A stretch of 64,000 nt of DNA from Nematopogon swammerdamellus (lineage: Eukaryota > Arthropoda > Insecta > Lepidoptera > Adelidae). The stretch lies in the NCBI GenBank assembly GCA_946902875.1, contig OX336345.1:7657395-7721394 (forward strand). Direction: 5' to 3'. Both the position numbers and the translations under genes were made by a program. This document shows positions 42,851-57,162 of this stretch, piece after piece (the stretch's first letter is position 1; every line of letters begins with the position of its first letter). The notes below the pieces were generated by a model, which worked only from the letters and a program-made list of their open reading frames with translations, ran no database searches and was not told the DNA's origin.

Positions 42851-45800
42851 ATTTTTGGCTTTTTTTTCTACTTTATAAAAAAATAGGGCTTTAGCCGACT
42901 GTCGACTACGCCAGCCCCATCGTAACTACTAAACAATCTCTAGCCTCCGAGGGCTAGGGATGCTTGGAAGAGTGTAGTGAGTATTTTGCATTTTTCCGTG
43001 AGGGGATCTCCTAACGCCCTGTGGATAGCAAAAAATAAATTTAATCGATCCGTCTTTAAATCTTTGATAAGAGCCTTTCTTAAATTAGTGTTTTACACTC
43101 CAATAAAACATGGAATTGATCTTCGACTTCAGCGCAAAAGTTACAATTTGGTGAATCAATTTTCCTCATCATGTGGGCGCTTTTGTTTGCTTGCATTACC
43201 ATTTTAACTTACACGTGTTCGCAAATCCACTCAAATAAGATCATTAATGCGGTCCTCCAGGCTATTATTCAACCTACTCCATATTATTACGCATGCAGAG
43301 AGATTCTGAGGAGATTATCCGCTTGGAGTCGCATTCACATTCTATTCTAATGGTCTTATTCGAACTCTAAAGATAATCCAATTGGAACACGTTGATTAAT
43401 GAATTATTAATGCGATATTAATCAGTTGGCCTCACCCACCGTCCACGAGCCTTGCCAATTACAGCTGTCTTCGTACACACTTCAACAAAAACACTAAACT
43501 TTTATTAGCATAATTTGCCAATCTCAAATAAACTCTATGTCTTTGATTTTAAGATTCAAATTTGAAAGAGGTTGTTTTGATGATAAGGTGTTTATTGCTA
43601 AAGCTATTTTTTATAAAATGCAAATTTAATGTTAAAGTTTTTCGTCATTGGACGAACTGAACGGATGTAGGACTTGATGTGAGGCTCCGCCTACCGTATA
43701 GACATAAACATACGAGCAGGTGTGGCGAACCTAGAAATTCCTGCGCACGGCCATTAGCGGTAGCTGAAATACACGTTTTTACTTCAGAGCAATATTAGGC
43801 TTGAAAGTTCACTGTCACCGTTCGAAAAGCAATGGAAAACCCTTGGAAACTAAGTAAAAATATAAGTACTTAAAAATAAAAAATAAATTATATGACGGTG
43901 TTCCCAAAATATAAAATATAAATATAGAAAACCCTTCGTATTATAATACAAATGTACATAAAATATTATATGGAGATCTCGAATTAACAATGGTTATTGA
44001 AATAAATTATAAAAAAAAGGTAATAATTAATTTTGTTACAAAAGCTCTGGACATAATAACAATAAACTTAGTAGAGAATAATGAAATCCGTAACACCAAG
44101 AAAGTGTCCAAAACAAATTCTCAAATTTAAAAACAAAACGCTACGAAGAAGAAAAAAACAAAGTTATCGTTATCGTCGAGTTATAACCATAACCGCCCAC
44201 GCGTGGTCCAGCGAGGTGGACCGTGGACCCCACTATGCCGCATTCCCAAACACAAGAGTATTGAGACCTCATGCACCATTAGTCGAGAGCGGACACACAG
44301 CCTCCGATATCACCGGGGGACATCCATTTACCTTTATTGTATGTTCTAATAGGATTCGTATATTTTGATGAGAGTGCTCTAGTATCCCATAATCTTCCTC
44401 CTACAATTCTGATAGAATTTTATTAGAACGGTAGAGACGATTGAAGTTTGTTCTCTTAGGTGAAACTTACAACTTTTTACAACAAAAATTTTTATACATT
44501 AAAATTTTTAGATTGTGGAAGCGGCGTCTATCGAAGGTGTGCGAGGATCGTATCACGTTTCCTCTGCCTATTCCATTTAAAAACGAACATGACGTATTGT
44601 ATTGTGAAATATTATGTGCTCGTGTGTGCTAAAATTGAATTGCTCCCATTACTTTAATTGAAAATTCCGTTCAAAAGTGATAAACGCAGAGAACAGTTGG
44701 CAAATGGAAAACATTTCCAAATTGCAGCCGATGTCTCGCTCATCCCGAATTCCTATAAAATACAACCACAAACGCTGTGCCAAACCGCAATGACACTTGC
44801 CGATAATTGCGAGCACTGAGAGCTCTAATGATTTTAAGCTAAACAGGAACAGGAACGGACAAAGAATCCGCTAGCGGTGCCAGTGAGCGAGAATGTGGAT
44901 TGTGGACTCCAATTACTGGACCGAGGCACCCGTCAGTCGGTCTGATGACGGTCGTTATTCCTCGGCGATACTTCCATAATTACTATAAAAAACCTTCCTC
45001 AAGGCGGTGCAACGAGTGCAAGAGGTGCCAAGGAGCTTTGCGGCAGACGTAGTCCTTGTAGGCCAAGCGCAATTGAGGAAGTCGAAAATAGAACGTTGGA
45101 CTTAGTAATTTTACTCTTTGGCCATTTGGATCATCATTAAGTTTAGAACGACTGTAGATATAACCAATAACAAACACTTTTCCAATGTACACATCACGTC
45201 GAAGGCGTTTGTTGTTTTGAAAACAATTTTTTGGGGATTAATTTACACTAATTATGTAAGAATTGTACAATATTTTCTTATTATAAGAGAGTTTGGTGGG
45301 TAAGAAGGTAATACTTTTAACAATAAAACAACGTTTCCTTGACATGTCATTTAAGGGGCACACTTGTCATAAGAATTGTGTTATGTAAAAAATATCAAAA
45401 TGTTGAACATTCAATGTGTCAGTTGGCTAACTCTAGTTCTAGCCATGCGAGCGGGCAGACGTAGAACTGTGTCATAATATTTTTTACAAGCTTTTTTTAA
45501 CTTCACTTTTTGGGGCAAATCTTGTAACTGAAAAACCAGTTTCACTCAACCAATTAAGCAGAAATTTCATTCCTATGATTTCAGTGTAATGGGTAGTATG
45601 TTGTCTGTATTCTTCATGTCTTAAGTAAATATGTGGTATTGAAAATAAAACATTACTTTGCTTTACTTTTGTTACTAGCTGCTGTTTGTGCGTATGCGTG
45701 CATGCGTATTTTACTACATGTTACTTTCTACAAATATCAAAAGGAATAAATCTGTGTAAAGCCTTTTGCAACTCATGTAAACGATACTGCTGTGTGTTTC

Positions 45801-47387
45801 TATAAAATATTTGTAAATGAACAAAGCATTTCTACCTCTCTAATCAAATTCATTATTTTTTTCGTATTTTTCAACTCATCAACATCTACAGTGGAAAAGT
45901 TTGTGAATTTGGATAATGAATCAGTCACTTGACATCCCACCTGCAACCGGATTTTCGTCAGACCTGGTGTGACAGTGACTCACAAAATTTTTGAAAGCGG
46001 TCATTACTTAATTGCAAACTCGTTTAATTCAGCTATCTTATCGCGCGAAGTAATGAATGCAAAGCTCTCCTCGGTGCGTCATTTGGAATGAAATGGATAG
46101 ATATGAAGTTGTCAGCTGACAGGTCGCGTGTGGGCGCTATGCGTCACGCGAACTCCAGGTCGGTGCTTCGAGTCCAGCTAGATAAAGAACGTGAAGTTTT
46201 GGAAAAACAACAATATACTGTTGACTGTCACCGTAAATCAGTAGAGTGTGTAAACCATAACTATATAATACGATAATAGAAAATTTATAAAAGCCAAAAA
46301 AAACATCAAATTACGTGGTGGATGAAGAAGGAAATTAAAAGTGTATTGACTGTGACTTTAATGATTCCTGAGTTATTAGATGTTTAGTTAGAATACCCTC
46401 TCTGGGAAACAATCCTAAACTTAACACCTAGTAGATAAATCGGTGATCAAATTAAGTGTATAGATTTATGGCGTTAAAAACATCATGAGACCTCAATTAA
46501 AATAAACCCGCTTCAGAAAGAGAAGCTTCAGAAACGAGTATCGCTACTGGTGTATCTACCGAAACGTCAAACATAAAAAGCAATTTTGTGTAAGGCTCTA
46601 ATGAAGACATTACGCCGGAACTGTGGATGCTGTTCAAAGGTAATTGGGCTTAAAAACATAAACGTTAAAGTATAAATCACCGTATTCTAAACGGTTATCT
46701 CGTCCAAAGCAAAATACCTTTCTAACAACAACCAGGAAACAAAAATAAAAAATCCAATAACCCCTTTGTCGGTTGCTCCCGTTGTTTTTATTATCGCTTG
46801 CTTTTTCATTGGTCTCGCTCCTTTCCGTGTTTCCTTTTTTTTTTTTCGAGCAGACTGCACCGGATATGGGGACCGTTTCCTATCATTTTTATTAAAAGTG
46901 TGATACCGATCTCACCCCGTTTGTTAGCAGTTGTGTGAATTGTTTCATGCCGTTTGCCGTTTATGGAAATTCAAGAATAGCGTGTGATGGTTTTGGTTAG
47001 GGCTTTTGAGTACAGTCGCATTTGCCCCGCAAATGTGTATAATCATTGATAATTATTACACAACACGTATTGAGCGAGCACAATGTGGTCGCGGAACTAA
47101 TTGAGGAATAGGAACCTGCCGTGTGCCACATTACTTTGTCGATGTGAGGGCGGGCTAATAGCGACATGACCGACTGCGCAACTCTTTGCCAAAAGTTGGT
47201 ATAAAAAAGTAGGTATACTTTTGCGACAATTTTAGACAATTCTGCAACCGTGTATGTAACGTTAGACACGTACAGGTTCAAGTTCTTTAAAAGGGGTTGA
47301 ACCCAAATTCCTGTGCACCATAAAATGTCCATGCACACCTTTAGTTATCTGTGAAGACGAAAACTGTGCTACATGTCGAGCTTCCTA
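42851..47387. other. Long unrecognised, single-copy-looking DNA
   Basis: No repeat family of this window is present for 4.5 kb. Frames (44081-44368, 44983-45192, 46088-46276, 46997-47338 and others) have no motif and no consistent splice-like context. It could be intron or intergenic DNA, and it is the cleanest place here to test for conserved non-coding elements. Confidence 0.4.
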
Positions 47388-47742
47388 TAAAAACCGGCCA
47401 AGTGCGAGTCGAACTCGCTCACCGAGAGTCCCGTATCGCCATGTCAAGGCTAGCGCTGCTCACGCCATCTAGATGACGTGTTATGAAATGCTTCATATTG
47501 GTTAATGTCATGCTTCATAATCTATTAGGTAGATGGCGCGCGCGCATACACTTTTTGGTTTCTTCTATGGGAACCCCCATGAATTTTTTACTTTTTCTTA
47601 TTTTTATTATTTGTTGTTATATCGGCCATAATAACACATTTTTTGTGAAAATTTCAACGGGCTACCTATTACGGTTCATGATATACAGCCCTCGTACAGA
47701 CGGACGGACGGACAGACAGACAGACAGACAGACGGACGGACG

Positions 47743-47774
<32 letters not shown>

Positions 47775-47822
47775 GCGTAGGCTTAGTAATAGGGTACCGT
47801 ACCTGATACGGAACCCTAAAAA
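47388..47822 (-). repeat. Repeat family D copy with long (GAC[G/A])n
   Basis: Complete minus-strand copy. At 47696-47773 blocks of gacg (about 3), gaca (about 5), gacg (about 4) and gaca (about 6) alternate, a small higher-order tetranucleotide array. Frames on both strands are repeat artefacts. Confidence 0.85.
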
Positions 47823-49924
47823 TATCGCCAAAATTACGTAACGCGTGAAATATACCGTCTTAATCTCTCTTCTTTTCCTTTTGTCTGTTCCCTCAGAGAC
47901 TGTCTGCAAGATCAAAGATGGCGTCAAACGTCTCTGTGCGTCGGTGGTCGGCGGAAGCCGAAAGCATCAAATCGTGCGTCCAAACGTGCCGTATCAATGG
48001 ACATGAGGCGTCGTTGCTTCGAGCCGCTTCGCCGCGCACCATTAGCTGGACTCGTGGTCTGAGCACGAGCTGCTAGAAACAACAAAATGCCTTTTTAGTG
48101 GAGAAAGTTATTATTATTGTTAGGCCGTAAATCATCATGTCGTGGTAGGGATTATACAGCAAACGACATCGCAATAAACTTAATAGTACTTTGAAGACAG
48201 AGTCAACTAAAAATTCTAGGCTTTTGTCGAACATTCAATTTCACTGTCATATTAGGAAGTTTAAAATTTATCAACATACTCTCTTTCGTTTTCTTTTTTG
48301 AACTTTAAAAGTAGTTTAAAAATTAATCCAGACATGTACCAACACAACATAAATTCACCATGTGAAAAAATTTTAATGTAATGAATGACTAATGATTGAT
48401 CTAAGAAATGCAGACGTTCGAAAAGGACCTATATATATTATGTACGTTTTGAAAAATCCTGTCCTGCGAGCGTGACTAAACTTTTAAGCATTGCCATTAC
48501 GACCCAATTTTAACATTGTGTAGATTCACAGAAAGGCATTATTTTCAGCTTCGATCTGCTCAGTTGGCCTACATTTGGACAAAAAATGTGAAACAGTAGC
48601 CACCACCCAGCGTGCATGCACAAAAGGCATTCGGGGCGACCGACTCCCGGTAGCGATAAATCAGGGGTGCTTTTCCTGTCAATGCCATATTGAGTCTTCT
48701 CCGGGCAAACGGTGTTTTTGGGTCATTAGAACAATAAACCTTCTGGACAATGAACCACGTGCCTCTGGAGAAGTCACTTTACTTAAAACAAGATCTCCTT
48801 CAGAGAAACGGAAGATTTATGATTGGAGATCTAACAGAATAGGCGGCAGCATCTGAAGAAAATATCAATAAACCAATTAACTATTGTAGCCGTACAGTTG
48901 TTTAGTTTATTACGCTTCTTTTCGTCACTCTATACAGTAGCTTTTATAGAGGTATCATTATTTAGGCTTCCTTTCTTTCCGTAGTTTGCGTATATTATTT
49001 TTGTAACATTGGGTTTCGTTTATGAAGCAAAAGGTTGTACAAGAACGTAAGCTGTTGTGATTTAAAATCTCCCATAATATGGTATACCCAATAAACTAAC
49101 CTAACCTAGGTAATCTGACTATTATTAATAAACTTTGAGATTAGTTAATTCGAAAAAAAAATGTTTCTCTAGTTTTTCCCTTCAAAGACTTCACAATGTG
49201 CTTTTTTAATTTACAAAGGAATTAAGTTACACCGTCCTATAATATAGAGAAATACTACAATTTTCATGTTTCTATCGAAAGTCTTCAATGTTATTTTAAT
49301 GTTATGTTATAACAACTAAATTATAAGACGGTGAAAACTCGTCTGGAAGGAAGTCAGTAATGAAAGACTTATCATTTCCTTGCTTCTAATTATACATAGA
49401 GAAATCAATACGCTTCTCTATCGGTGGATTATTTATGACTTCGGCAAATGTGCACTTGCTTCAACTTTATTGCTGACTCTTAAGAAAGTCCGGAACAAAA
49501 GGCTCCCGAGCAAACTTAAATAACAACTCGCGTCAAAGGGAGTCACCCACAAAGTCTGACCCAGTTACCGAGTGCAGGTACCAAATTTAGAGTGGGCCTC
49601 TGCTTGCATGCAGCTGGTTGAGAGAGAGAAGATTGAATGCTTGAAGATAAAAAGGAGTAGGAAACATTTTATTTTCATAGTAAAGATCACACTCTGTTGA
49701 AATATAAGATGTTCCGAAAGACGTGCGAACTGTTAAACTAGTTTACAGTGTACCGTCCCAAAATTGCGAAAAACAGACCTTCTGGATCGCCCTTGTGGGA
49801 TCCCCAAGTTTAAAGTCGCTCAGCGAGCTATGGAAAGAGCAATGCTCGGCCGGCATTTCTTCGATCAATAAAATCGGTAATGACGAAATAGGATAAAGAA
49901 CCAAGGTAGTCGACATTGCTAAGA
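47823..49924. other. No recognised feature
   Basis: A 93-residue plus frame at 48575-48856 has no motif; 'actaacctaacctagg' at 49096 is a short telomere-like motif. Nothing supported as gene. Confidence 0.4.
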
Positions 49925-50160
49925 AAATTTTCAAGCTGAAGTGGCAGTGGGCTGGTTACATCTGGCGTAGACACGATAACCGCTAGGGTAGCTGGAATGG
50001 AGGCCACGTACAAACAAACGTAAAGTGGGAAGCTAGAAGCTAGAGACCTAAAAATGTAGCCGGAGGTGGTTGAATGAGAAGAGCCGAAGACCGCGCGTGG
50101 TGGCGTGCCTTGGGAGAGGCCAAAGCTATCAGTTGACCGGTACGGACGAATGTTGATACG
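49925..50160 (+). pseudogene. RTE-type LINE C-terminus, decayed
   Basis: Matches 40090-40330 in order ('aagctgaagtggcagtggg', 'gtggtggcgtgccttgggag') but with stops and indels (for example 'cgctagggtagc'). Confidence 0.8.
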
Positions 50161-53100
50161 TATACAACTTTTTTCTGTCGGAACTTTTCTTTAAAATCGC
50201 CTTGGGAATTTCAGAAAATCTTGCAGACATATTAGAACTGCAGCGATGAGCTCGCTACAATCGCGCCGGTATTGCAAAAATTTATACTGAAACTACCAAA
50301 TCAATCAAATCACCATAGAAGGGCCATTCTATTCTGATTCCTGTCTAGCCGTCACCGTGCCACTGTTTGCGAATTGTCCCAGTCCTCTTTAAGCATGCAT
50401 TAAGTGTCATTTCATGGAAACTTGTGCGCCCTTGTTTGTGACAAAGATTGAGCGCTTCTGGCTTGGCATCCATTAAAATAATTAAGTTGCACAGTGAGCT
50501 GAAGTAGACCACACTCGAGCGAAGGCTCTACTACAAGTAGGTATAAAGTGCATCGCACACAGGTGGAGACCTCCTTTGACACTATTACAATGAGCCGTTA
50601 TGAAGCTCCCTTTGTGATAGCACTTGTGCATTTATACTTCAATTAAGCTATTTTCAAAGTTTTATGGAAGCTGGATTAAAGCTATGCGAATTTCAGACGG
50701 AAATTTAACCTAACCTAACCCAAAAGGACTTTTTTGATTATGAAAAAGAAAGGTCTTAATTTATACATTACATAAGAACTACAAATAAAAGTTTTTATTT
50801 ACTTATTTATTTATATTTATTATTTATTTCTAATATTTATTCATAGAACTTTTTGTTTTAGATTTTAATTGAAGTTTTAAGTAATTTTAACTTGATAGGT
50901 TTCTATTTTATTTTGTATTTCAATTTAATTTTTGGAAAAATTACAAAAGAACTCATAAATAAATAAATGTGTTTGTTATGCAGTAAGTTGTACAGACAGA
51001 ATAACATCTAGTGTGTAGAACATTTAGTGTGTAGAGCGTTCGGCATTGTTTGTATAAAGATCATGTTGATCGAGCATTGTGCCAATTCCTTTGAATCTCT
51101 ACACAGTACTAGAGCATATACCACCAGATAAAGTTTTCGATTGGTCAGTCAACGGAAACCTATTTGTTCCCTCCATAACAATCATACTTGGAGAACTTTC
51201 TCAAAATTGTTTGCGCAGTCTTCCAAAATCCGGCTTTGGAACCAACAAAGCGTGGCGGCCGAAAGAGATGACAGTTTCGTCCGCAATTATTTTTTTAGGA
51301 CTGTACGGGGATCTCTTCAGGCTTAAACCGACAATGTGGACAAAGGAATGAGATCAAAACCATGTTTACACAAATAGTCAGCACACCGCTCTAATCGTAG
51401 GACAAAGGTATCTTAAATCGAGCGGCTAAAAAAATACTATTTGTTAAACCGATATCTGCATTTTCTATTTTGTGAGTGAACACGTGTTGCGCAAACTTTG
51501 TGGTTTCTAAATCATGGCCACTCCAGCCCTATCTAGGTATTAAATAATTGTTCGTAGATGTAGGTACTTGTCTTCTTCTTGTTATCTACAAATTTACTAC
51601 CTAAGCCGTACACCTAAAATGTTGTATGTATGTACATACATGAGAGTAGAAATGCTGGTTCCTTCTTCATTGTCCAACTCTTCACTGTCTTTGTCTTGTC
51701 CAACTAACCCTATCTTTAGCTTCATCGTGGTCAATATTAACATTTTACACAAATATTATAATGTTTTCACTGAAGAATTAACGCTCGCTTTCAAGTGCAA
51801 TTGGTCCCAGTTTACAGTTTAATCCTCAGAGTAATTTTTACTCTGAGGTTTAATCTCATCTCACCACTGATTACTGCAAATTTAATTTTGAATTATTCTG
51901 TTCTTTTTCAATCAACGTACGCTAGTTACATCGGTGCATAAATAAAGTGCACAGACAATCATCCCTCCACACGCCTTCCTAGATTCCCGTCTAAGGCGAG
52001 GCAGTAAAAGGGCGGAATCTCATCTCGTACCATAAATTGATGCAATCAAGCAGCCGTTATGATTCTCGCCCAGTAATTAAGACATTTACCTTGCGATCCG
52101 AGGAGTTAAAATTAATATTTTATGTCTACAAAATACGCTATAAAATTTGAAGCCGCCTGGTTTACGAGCCGCTGGGGGCGACGAGACCCTGTAACCTCCG
52201 CGCGCAGGAGCCGCTATCAATTAGTGTTCGCTACATCATTAAAAAGCCTTAATCAAAGTCATTTAATAATATTTGTAAGGGAATTGCTTGATTTCACAGC
52301 TAGGTGATTAGATTTGTTCTTATTAATTTTATTCTTAATAAACCTATGAAATAATGTTATTGGAAAGCATGGTAATTTCTAAAGTGCAGACAAAACTAAT
52401 TTTCTGAAATTACGAGTATACCTCGCCATTTCTATACACAATAATCAATTTTTCAAAAATCAACAACATTCTCTTTTGTAATACACACACACACACACTC
52501 ATAATAATTAAATATTCTTAACATTTAAATATTCTAAAAAATTAAATAGAAAAATTTAAAAGCTCATCCACGCTTGTCAAGCGCTTAACGTCACCACAGC
52601 GAGGTAGATCTCATTCAGATATCTTGGAAGGTCCCTCGTCAAATTTGTCACGCTCACACCTTTTCTAGTTTTATTATTTTATTTTATTAATTTTAAAATT
52701 TTATTATAAAATTTATAAATCGCTTCCACGTCAGTACGGATTGTTTTTTACTATTACTTCTTAGGATCGTGTATGAACGTTCTATTTAGGGTTGTACCTA
52801 GTGGGTGAATGTGTTCATTACAAAATTTTTAACAAGATGAAATATTTCGGAACAATGTAACAATATTAAATAACAAAAGCCGAAACCTTACGTACTTAAC
52901 ACAAAAATTATTCGTCATCGACCCAGTGGCGAAATTGGCCATGCAGTCAGTTTCATATCCGGGTCTTTCCTTGATAATTTTTTCTCTTTATTTTCGGCTT
53001 TTCTTCTATCGAAAAGGACCACAAAGTTTTCAAACAAAATGAAATTCAGCATTCAGGTGCAAAACCGAATCAACTTTCAAATGTGTAGGTAGGTACATCA

Positions 53101-53407
53101 ATTTCACAACAATATGTATATACGAGTACATATACGCAAATGTAGTACTAGAGTACCTACTTATTATATTTATATAACACCTGAAAAGTTTAACGGAACC
53201 CGAACACACAGATGTGTCGCGAGTCGCGACGGCACCGCATGGCGCGGCGTGGCGTGGCATGGCGCGTCACGTGACAGAAGATGGCTATCAAGTAGTGAGT
53301 CGGCTGCCACGAAACCACACACGATGCTTTATGTGGTGCTAATCAAAAATAAATCAAACCCTGGAATGTTGACTTTTCTTTGCTTTTTTGAACTCTCGAC
53401 TTTTAGT
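50161..53407. other. No recognised feature
   Basis: Long AT-rich stretch. The 90-residue frame at 51079-51351 has no family I know. A CpG-rich piece at 52150-52220 and 'ggcgtggcgtggcatggcgc' at 53240 stand out by composition only. Confidence 0.4.
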
Positions 53408-53760
53408 CTAAGCTGTGCCCGCGGCTCCGCTCGAGGATAAGTCAGCTTAATAGAACAAACGATCGCTTTTGTATATCTTTTACCAGTGCCGCCGAATTGG
53501 TAGATTGTTTTATCGACTGTCTTCACTTGCGACCCCACTACTTAGCTCATATGAATAATGGCGTGATGCTATAAAGCCTATAACCTGACGGAGTCGTAAT
53601 ATGTCGCATTACATAGGCAAAAACCGCAAGTAAAAATATTGAAATGCTCTTGAGTTATAAGCGAACATACATACATACATACACACAGACAGGCAGACGT
53701 TTAATGTAGTAGTAGGGAATAGTTTGATAATATGAACAGATTTTAGTCTGTATATTATAT
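53408..53760 (+). repeat. Repeat family E copy
   Basis: 'taagctgtgcccgcggctcc' start, 'gttataagcgaacatacata' with (cata)n and an AT-rich end. Confidence 0.7.
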
Positions 53761-54389
53761 GTATATTACATTCATGTTAAAATTTACTTACAATTTTTTT
53801 CGCGACATAGCCATAATAGCGACTCGCTCCCATCGACTTATATATTATCACTGCTCGCTCCAGCTAGTACCGTCACTGTAGCCACCATAGCTAGTTAGGC
53901 GGTGCAAAGTCTTGGTATAATTTCCTCGCTGATAAACCAAACTATGCTCCAGAAACTGTTATATACTTTTTCAACGCAATCTGAAATTCTCCGTTCACTT
54001 TTTCAGAACCTTTCCTATCGCTAAACGTTTCATTCATATCAATATCGCTCCGGATTCTCACCTAAACGTTCCGCTATCGGCTTCTGCCCTCACCCCATCT
54101 ACCCACGAGGCATACACCTACCATCCCCTAATCAGTATGCAAGATGTTAAATGTATCATATCGGAGATAGAATGCCAGCTGCGGCCGGAGGCACAAGCGA
54201 CGTCGGTCGGAGGTTTCTAGATCGGTCGGCCGATAACACCGCAATGTTGCCGACGCGACGCCTGCCGACGCGCCACGTCTACAAGGGGACACAGTAGCTG
54301 ATGCGTCAGAGACGTGTTACCTTTAGAACTGAACTGACGCAAATTGTACTTTTTTAGAAATGTAAAAAAAAATACCAGCAAAAACACAA
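53761..54389. other. No recognised feature
   Basis: A GC-rich block at 54177-54290 contains repeated 'gccgacgcg' motifs; not identified. Confidence 0.4.
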
Positions 54390-54634
54390 AGTACTGACTC
54401 GCGCACCGAGGTTTCCGCACTACAAAAACACGTTTATTGTATGGGGACACCTTAATTTTTTACTTTTTCTATTTGTTGTTATAACTGCCATAACAGCACA
54501 TATCCTGTGAAAATTTCAACTGGCCAGCTATTACGCTTCCAAAGATACAGCCCTAGTACGGACGTACAGACAGACAGACGCAGACGGCTTATTAATTAGC
54601 ATCCGTGCCGAGTAAGGAAACGTAAAAAGTAACT
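54390..54634 (-). repeat. Repeat family D copy
   Basis: Minus strand from 'ttttacgtttccttactcgg' to 'ggaaacctcggtgcgcgagt'; the last bases of the family end are lost. Confidence 0.7.
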
Positions 54635-56121
54635 ACTAAAATTTTGTGTGTTAGGTTGATTTAAGAACTTTTGATAAAGAACTTCTCTTCTACTTGGATT
54701 CTGTAATATATCCCTCTCGAAAATTTTAGCCAAACCTACGGCAATTTAATCAGATCCTAGTCAAACTCAATCTTTTCCTACTTTCACATTAGATTTTTGA
54801 AATTGAATGCCCCCAACCCAAGTCTAGGCAAAAAACCTACTACTAAAGTCACCGCAACCTAACCTAACCCAACCTAACCCAAACGTAACCCGTAACGTTT
54901 GACTTTACTTAAAACGAAAACAAACTTTTTCCAAATCGAATCAATGAACTTCATTTGAAGTTGAAGTCTGCAATGCTACCTAGTACCTAGAGTTGACTCT
55001 GCAATGCTATCTAGTTTCAAATATAATCGACTATGGCATCAGCGAATTGTGTCCTCGGCTCGACGCCACTGCGACGCTCGGCGTCCGCCACAGCGCGGCG
55101 GTAGAAACTGCGGCCCATCTTTGCGGGAACGTGTAATTAAAACCACTGACTTGGCAACAAAACACAGCTGCTCTGTTGACAACGCCTCCGGCATCGCCTA
55201 CTGTCGACCTCCTTGTGGATTTGGGGCCCGTTTTCTATGTGTGTTACGTTGCGGCTGTGGTTCATGTAAACACGAAATTGTTCCTGAAAGCTTCTAATTA
55301 AGATATTTTACAATCAGCAAATTAGCAGAACTTCATACTGAAGTGGACAAATTCTTTATAGCTAAGTATAAGGAAAGAGAAATTAAAATGAAAATAAAGG
55401 CTAGTGATGCCCATGATTCAGAAATGAGACTTGTATAAAGAAAACTCTTGAAACATTAATGTTTTCATTTTATAATGAAAATTCATGGTTTAAATATGGA
55501 ACAACGGATAATTTCAAAACTTTAAATTAAGATGCCAGTACATCTGTCAGAAGTAAGACTTCTCTCGTCTCCATTCTCGTCGCCATATTATTTTCGTTCA
55601 GTTCCAAAATCTCATTTACCGCAATGCTCCATCCAAAAGATCATATCTCCTGTAAACGATAAGCGTATTGTGTACCTATAATAAATTTTTTCATTCTCCA
55701 TAATATGGATCCTAATGAACGTTTCGTCCATATAGCCGCTATCGTTAAACGGAGTTCAGTATCAGAAGTCTGATCTAACAATCCCGCTCCTTGCCCGGGC
55801 AGTATCCCATTGTGACGGCGAGAGAGCACTGTCATTGCACTAAGCCTCCAGCAGTAACGATCAAAATAAAAACTAACATCTCACAAAATCCCTCTAAGCC
55901 TGTTTGTCGGGGCAACGTGCTTTTTTTCTACCTCTGTGTCCGAGTTCGATTAAGATGAGGGTACACAGGGAGCGCGGAAGAGAGCGAGAAAACTGTGTTT
56001 TATGACAATAATTTTATCTTACTCACAAAATGAATATACAATTTTTGACATTATTTTGCACTCGCACAAAGTCGGCAATATTTCATAGTCTGAACTTAGA
56101 AATGCATTTGTAAATGATTAA
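54635..56121. other. No recognised feature
   Basis: Contains 'cctaacctaacccaacctaa' at about 54847-54870. The 97-residue frame at 55004-55297 has no motif. Confidence 0.4.
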
Positions 56122-56266
56122 TGCCCACTTGCACCAACACGAGTTTAGAGTTAAGTAGCGAGTTATGGATTTAAACGCGGTTCAAACGCGGTTCCCACAT
56201 ACAACGGGTGCTAGTTTAACGAGTTAAACTGGTTTATAGTTAAATTCGTGTTGGTGCAAGTGGGCC
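56122..56266. mobile_element. MITE with 'ggcccacttgcacc' ends (copy 2)
   Basis: Same family as 29731-29866. Contains an extra tandem copy of the 11-mer 'aaacgcggttc' near 56172-56193 that copy 1 lacks. Confidence 0.75.
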
Positions 56267-57162
56267 TAAGTGTAATAATGAATGAATCATTTGGTATTCA
56301 CTGATATATGTACAATCAGGTGGTTATTTAGAAAGATATTAATTAATTCTTTATTAACAACCACTAGTACAAATACTACTAAGTAGAACACTGTACATCA
56401 ATGATCGCTCTTCTTTCATCACATGTGTGCCTCTTAATCCTGGAAGGGAAGGGCAGTTTTTTGCTATCATTAGTTGGACGTTTTGTTTCAACCCTGATTT
56501 TAAATACAGCACCGAACTAGGCCCCTTCTTGAAAGAATTTTGACAAGTCAGAATGATTCAGCTCTCATTTTATCTTCTTTAGGACACTGACATCATCCCA
56601 TTAGAGGGTATTAATTTCAAATGTTTATATATTTTTTAAATCTCTCTACTATTTAACTTTAAGTTCTATTTCTGATTTATTTTCATCTTTAAGCACTTGT
56701 ATTATTAGGGTTACGTACCTCAAAAGAGGAACCTTATAGGAAGTGATAGGAAGTGATCCTCATGTCTGCCTGGTCTACCTGTCTGTCTGCCTGTACAGTT
56801 TATTTTCTCCGAATCTACTGGACGCAAAAAGTTGAAATTAGCTACATACCTATATAGAATTTGATCACCCAGTCATGGACGCACGTATAGAGTAAAAGAA
56901 CGATTTTCAATTTTGGGCGTCAATTTTGGGGGACAAATTAGAAAGTAAAACATTTTTTTTCAATTGCATAGTTGAATACAAAATGTATGCTTGTGTAATT
57001 GTAAAATAAAATCTTGCATTCCCGCCTCCGCCCCCTCCCCATTATCTCCGAAAGTACTGATCCTAAAATATTGAAAAAAAAATTGGGAATATAGGACCTC
57101 TCTTATAGTTTACAGGAAAAGCCGAAACGAAAATCGGATCCTCTCAGAATATTATATATATT
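56267..57162. repeat. Mostly unrecognised; family D-like repeat at about 56708-56890
   Basis: 'agggttacgtacctcaaaag', (ctgtctgcc)-like block and 'gaaattagctacatacctat' resemble another common lepidopteran repeat with a tetranucleotide core. The remainder is unrecognised. Confidence 0.45.

Noticed and set aside
54847..54870. Telomeric repeat (CCTAA)n
   Set aside because: Only two or three imperfect units, also at 49096 and 50710; too short to call interstitial telomere.
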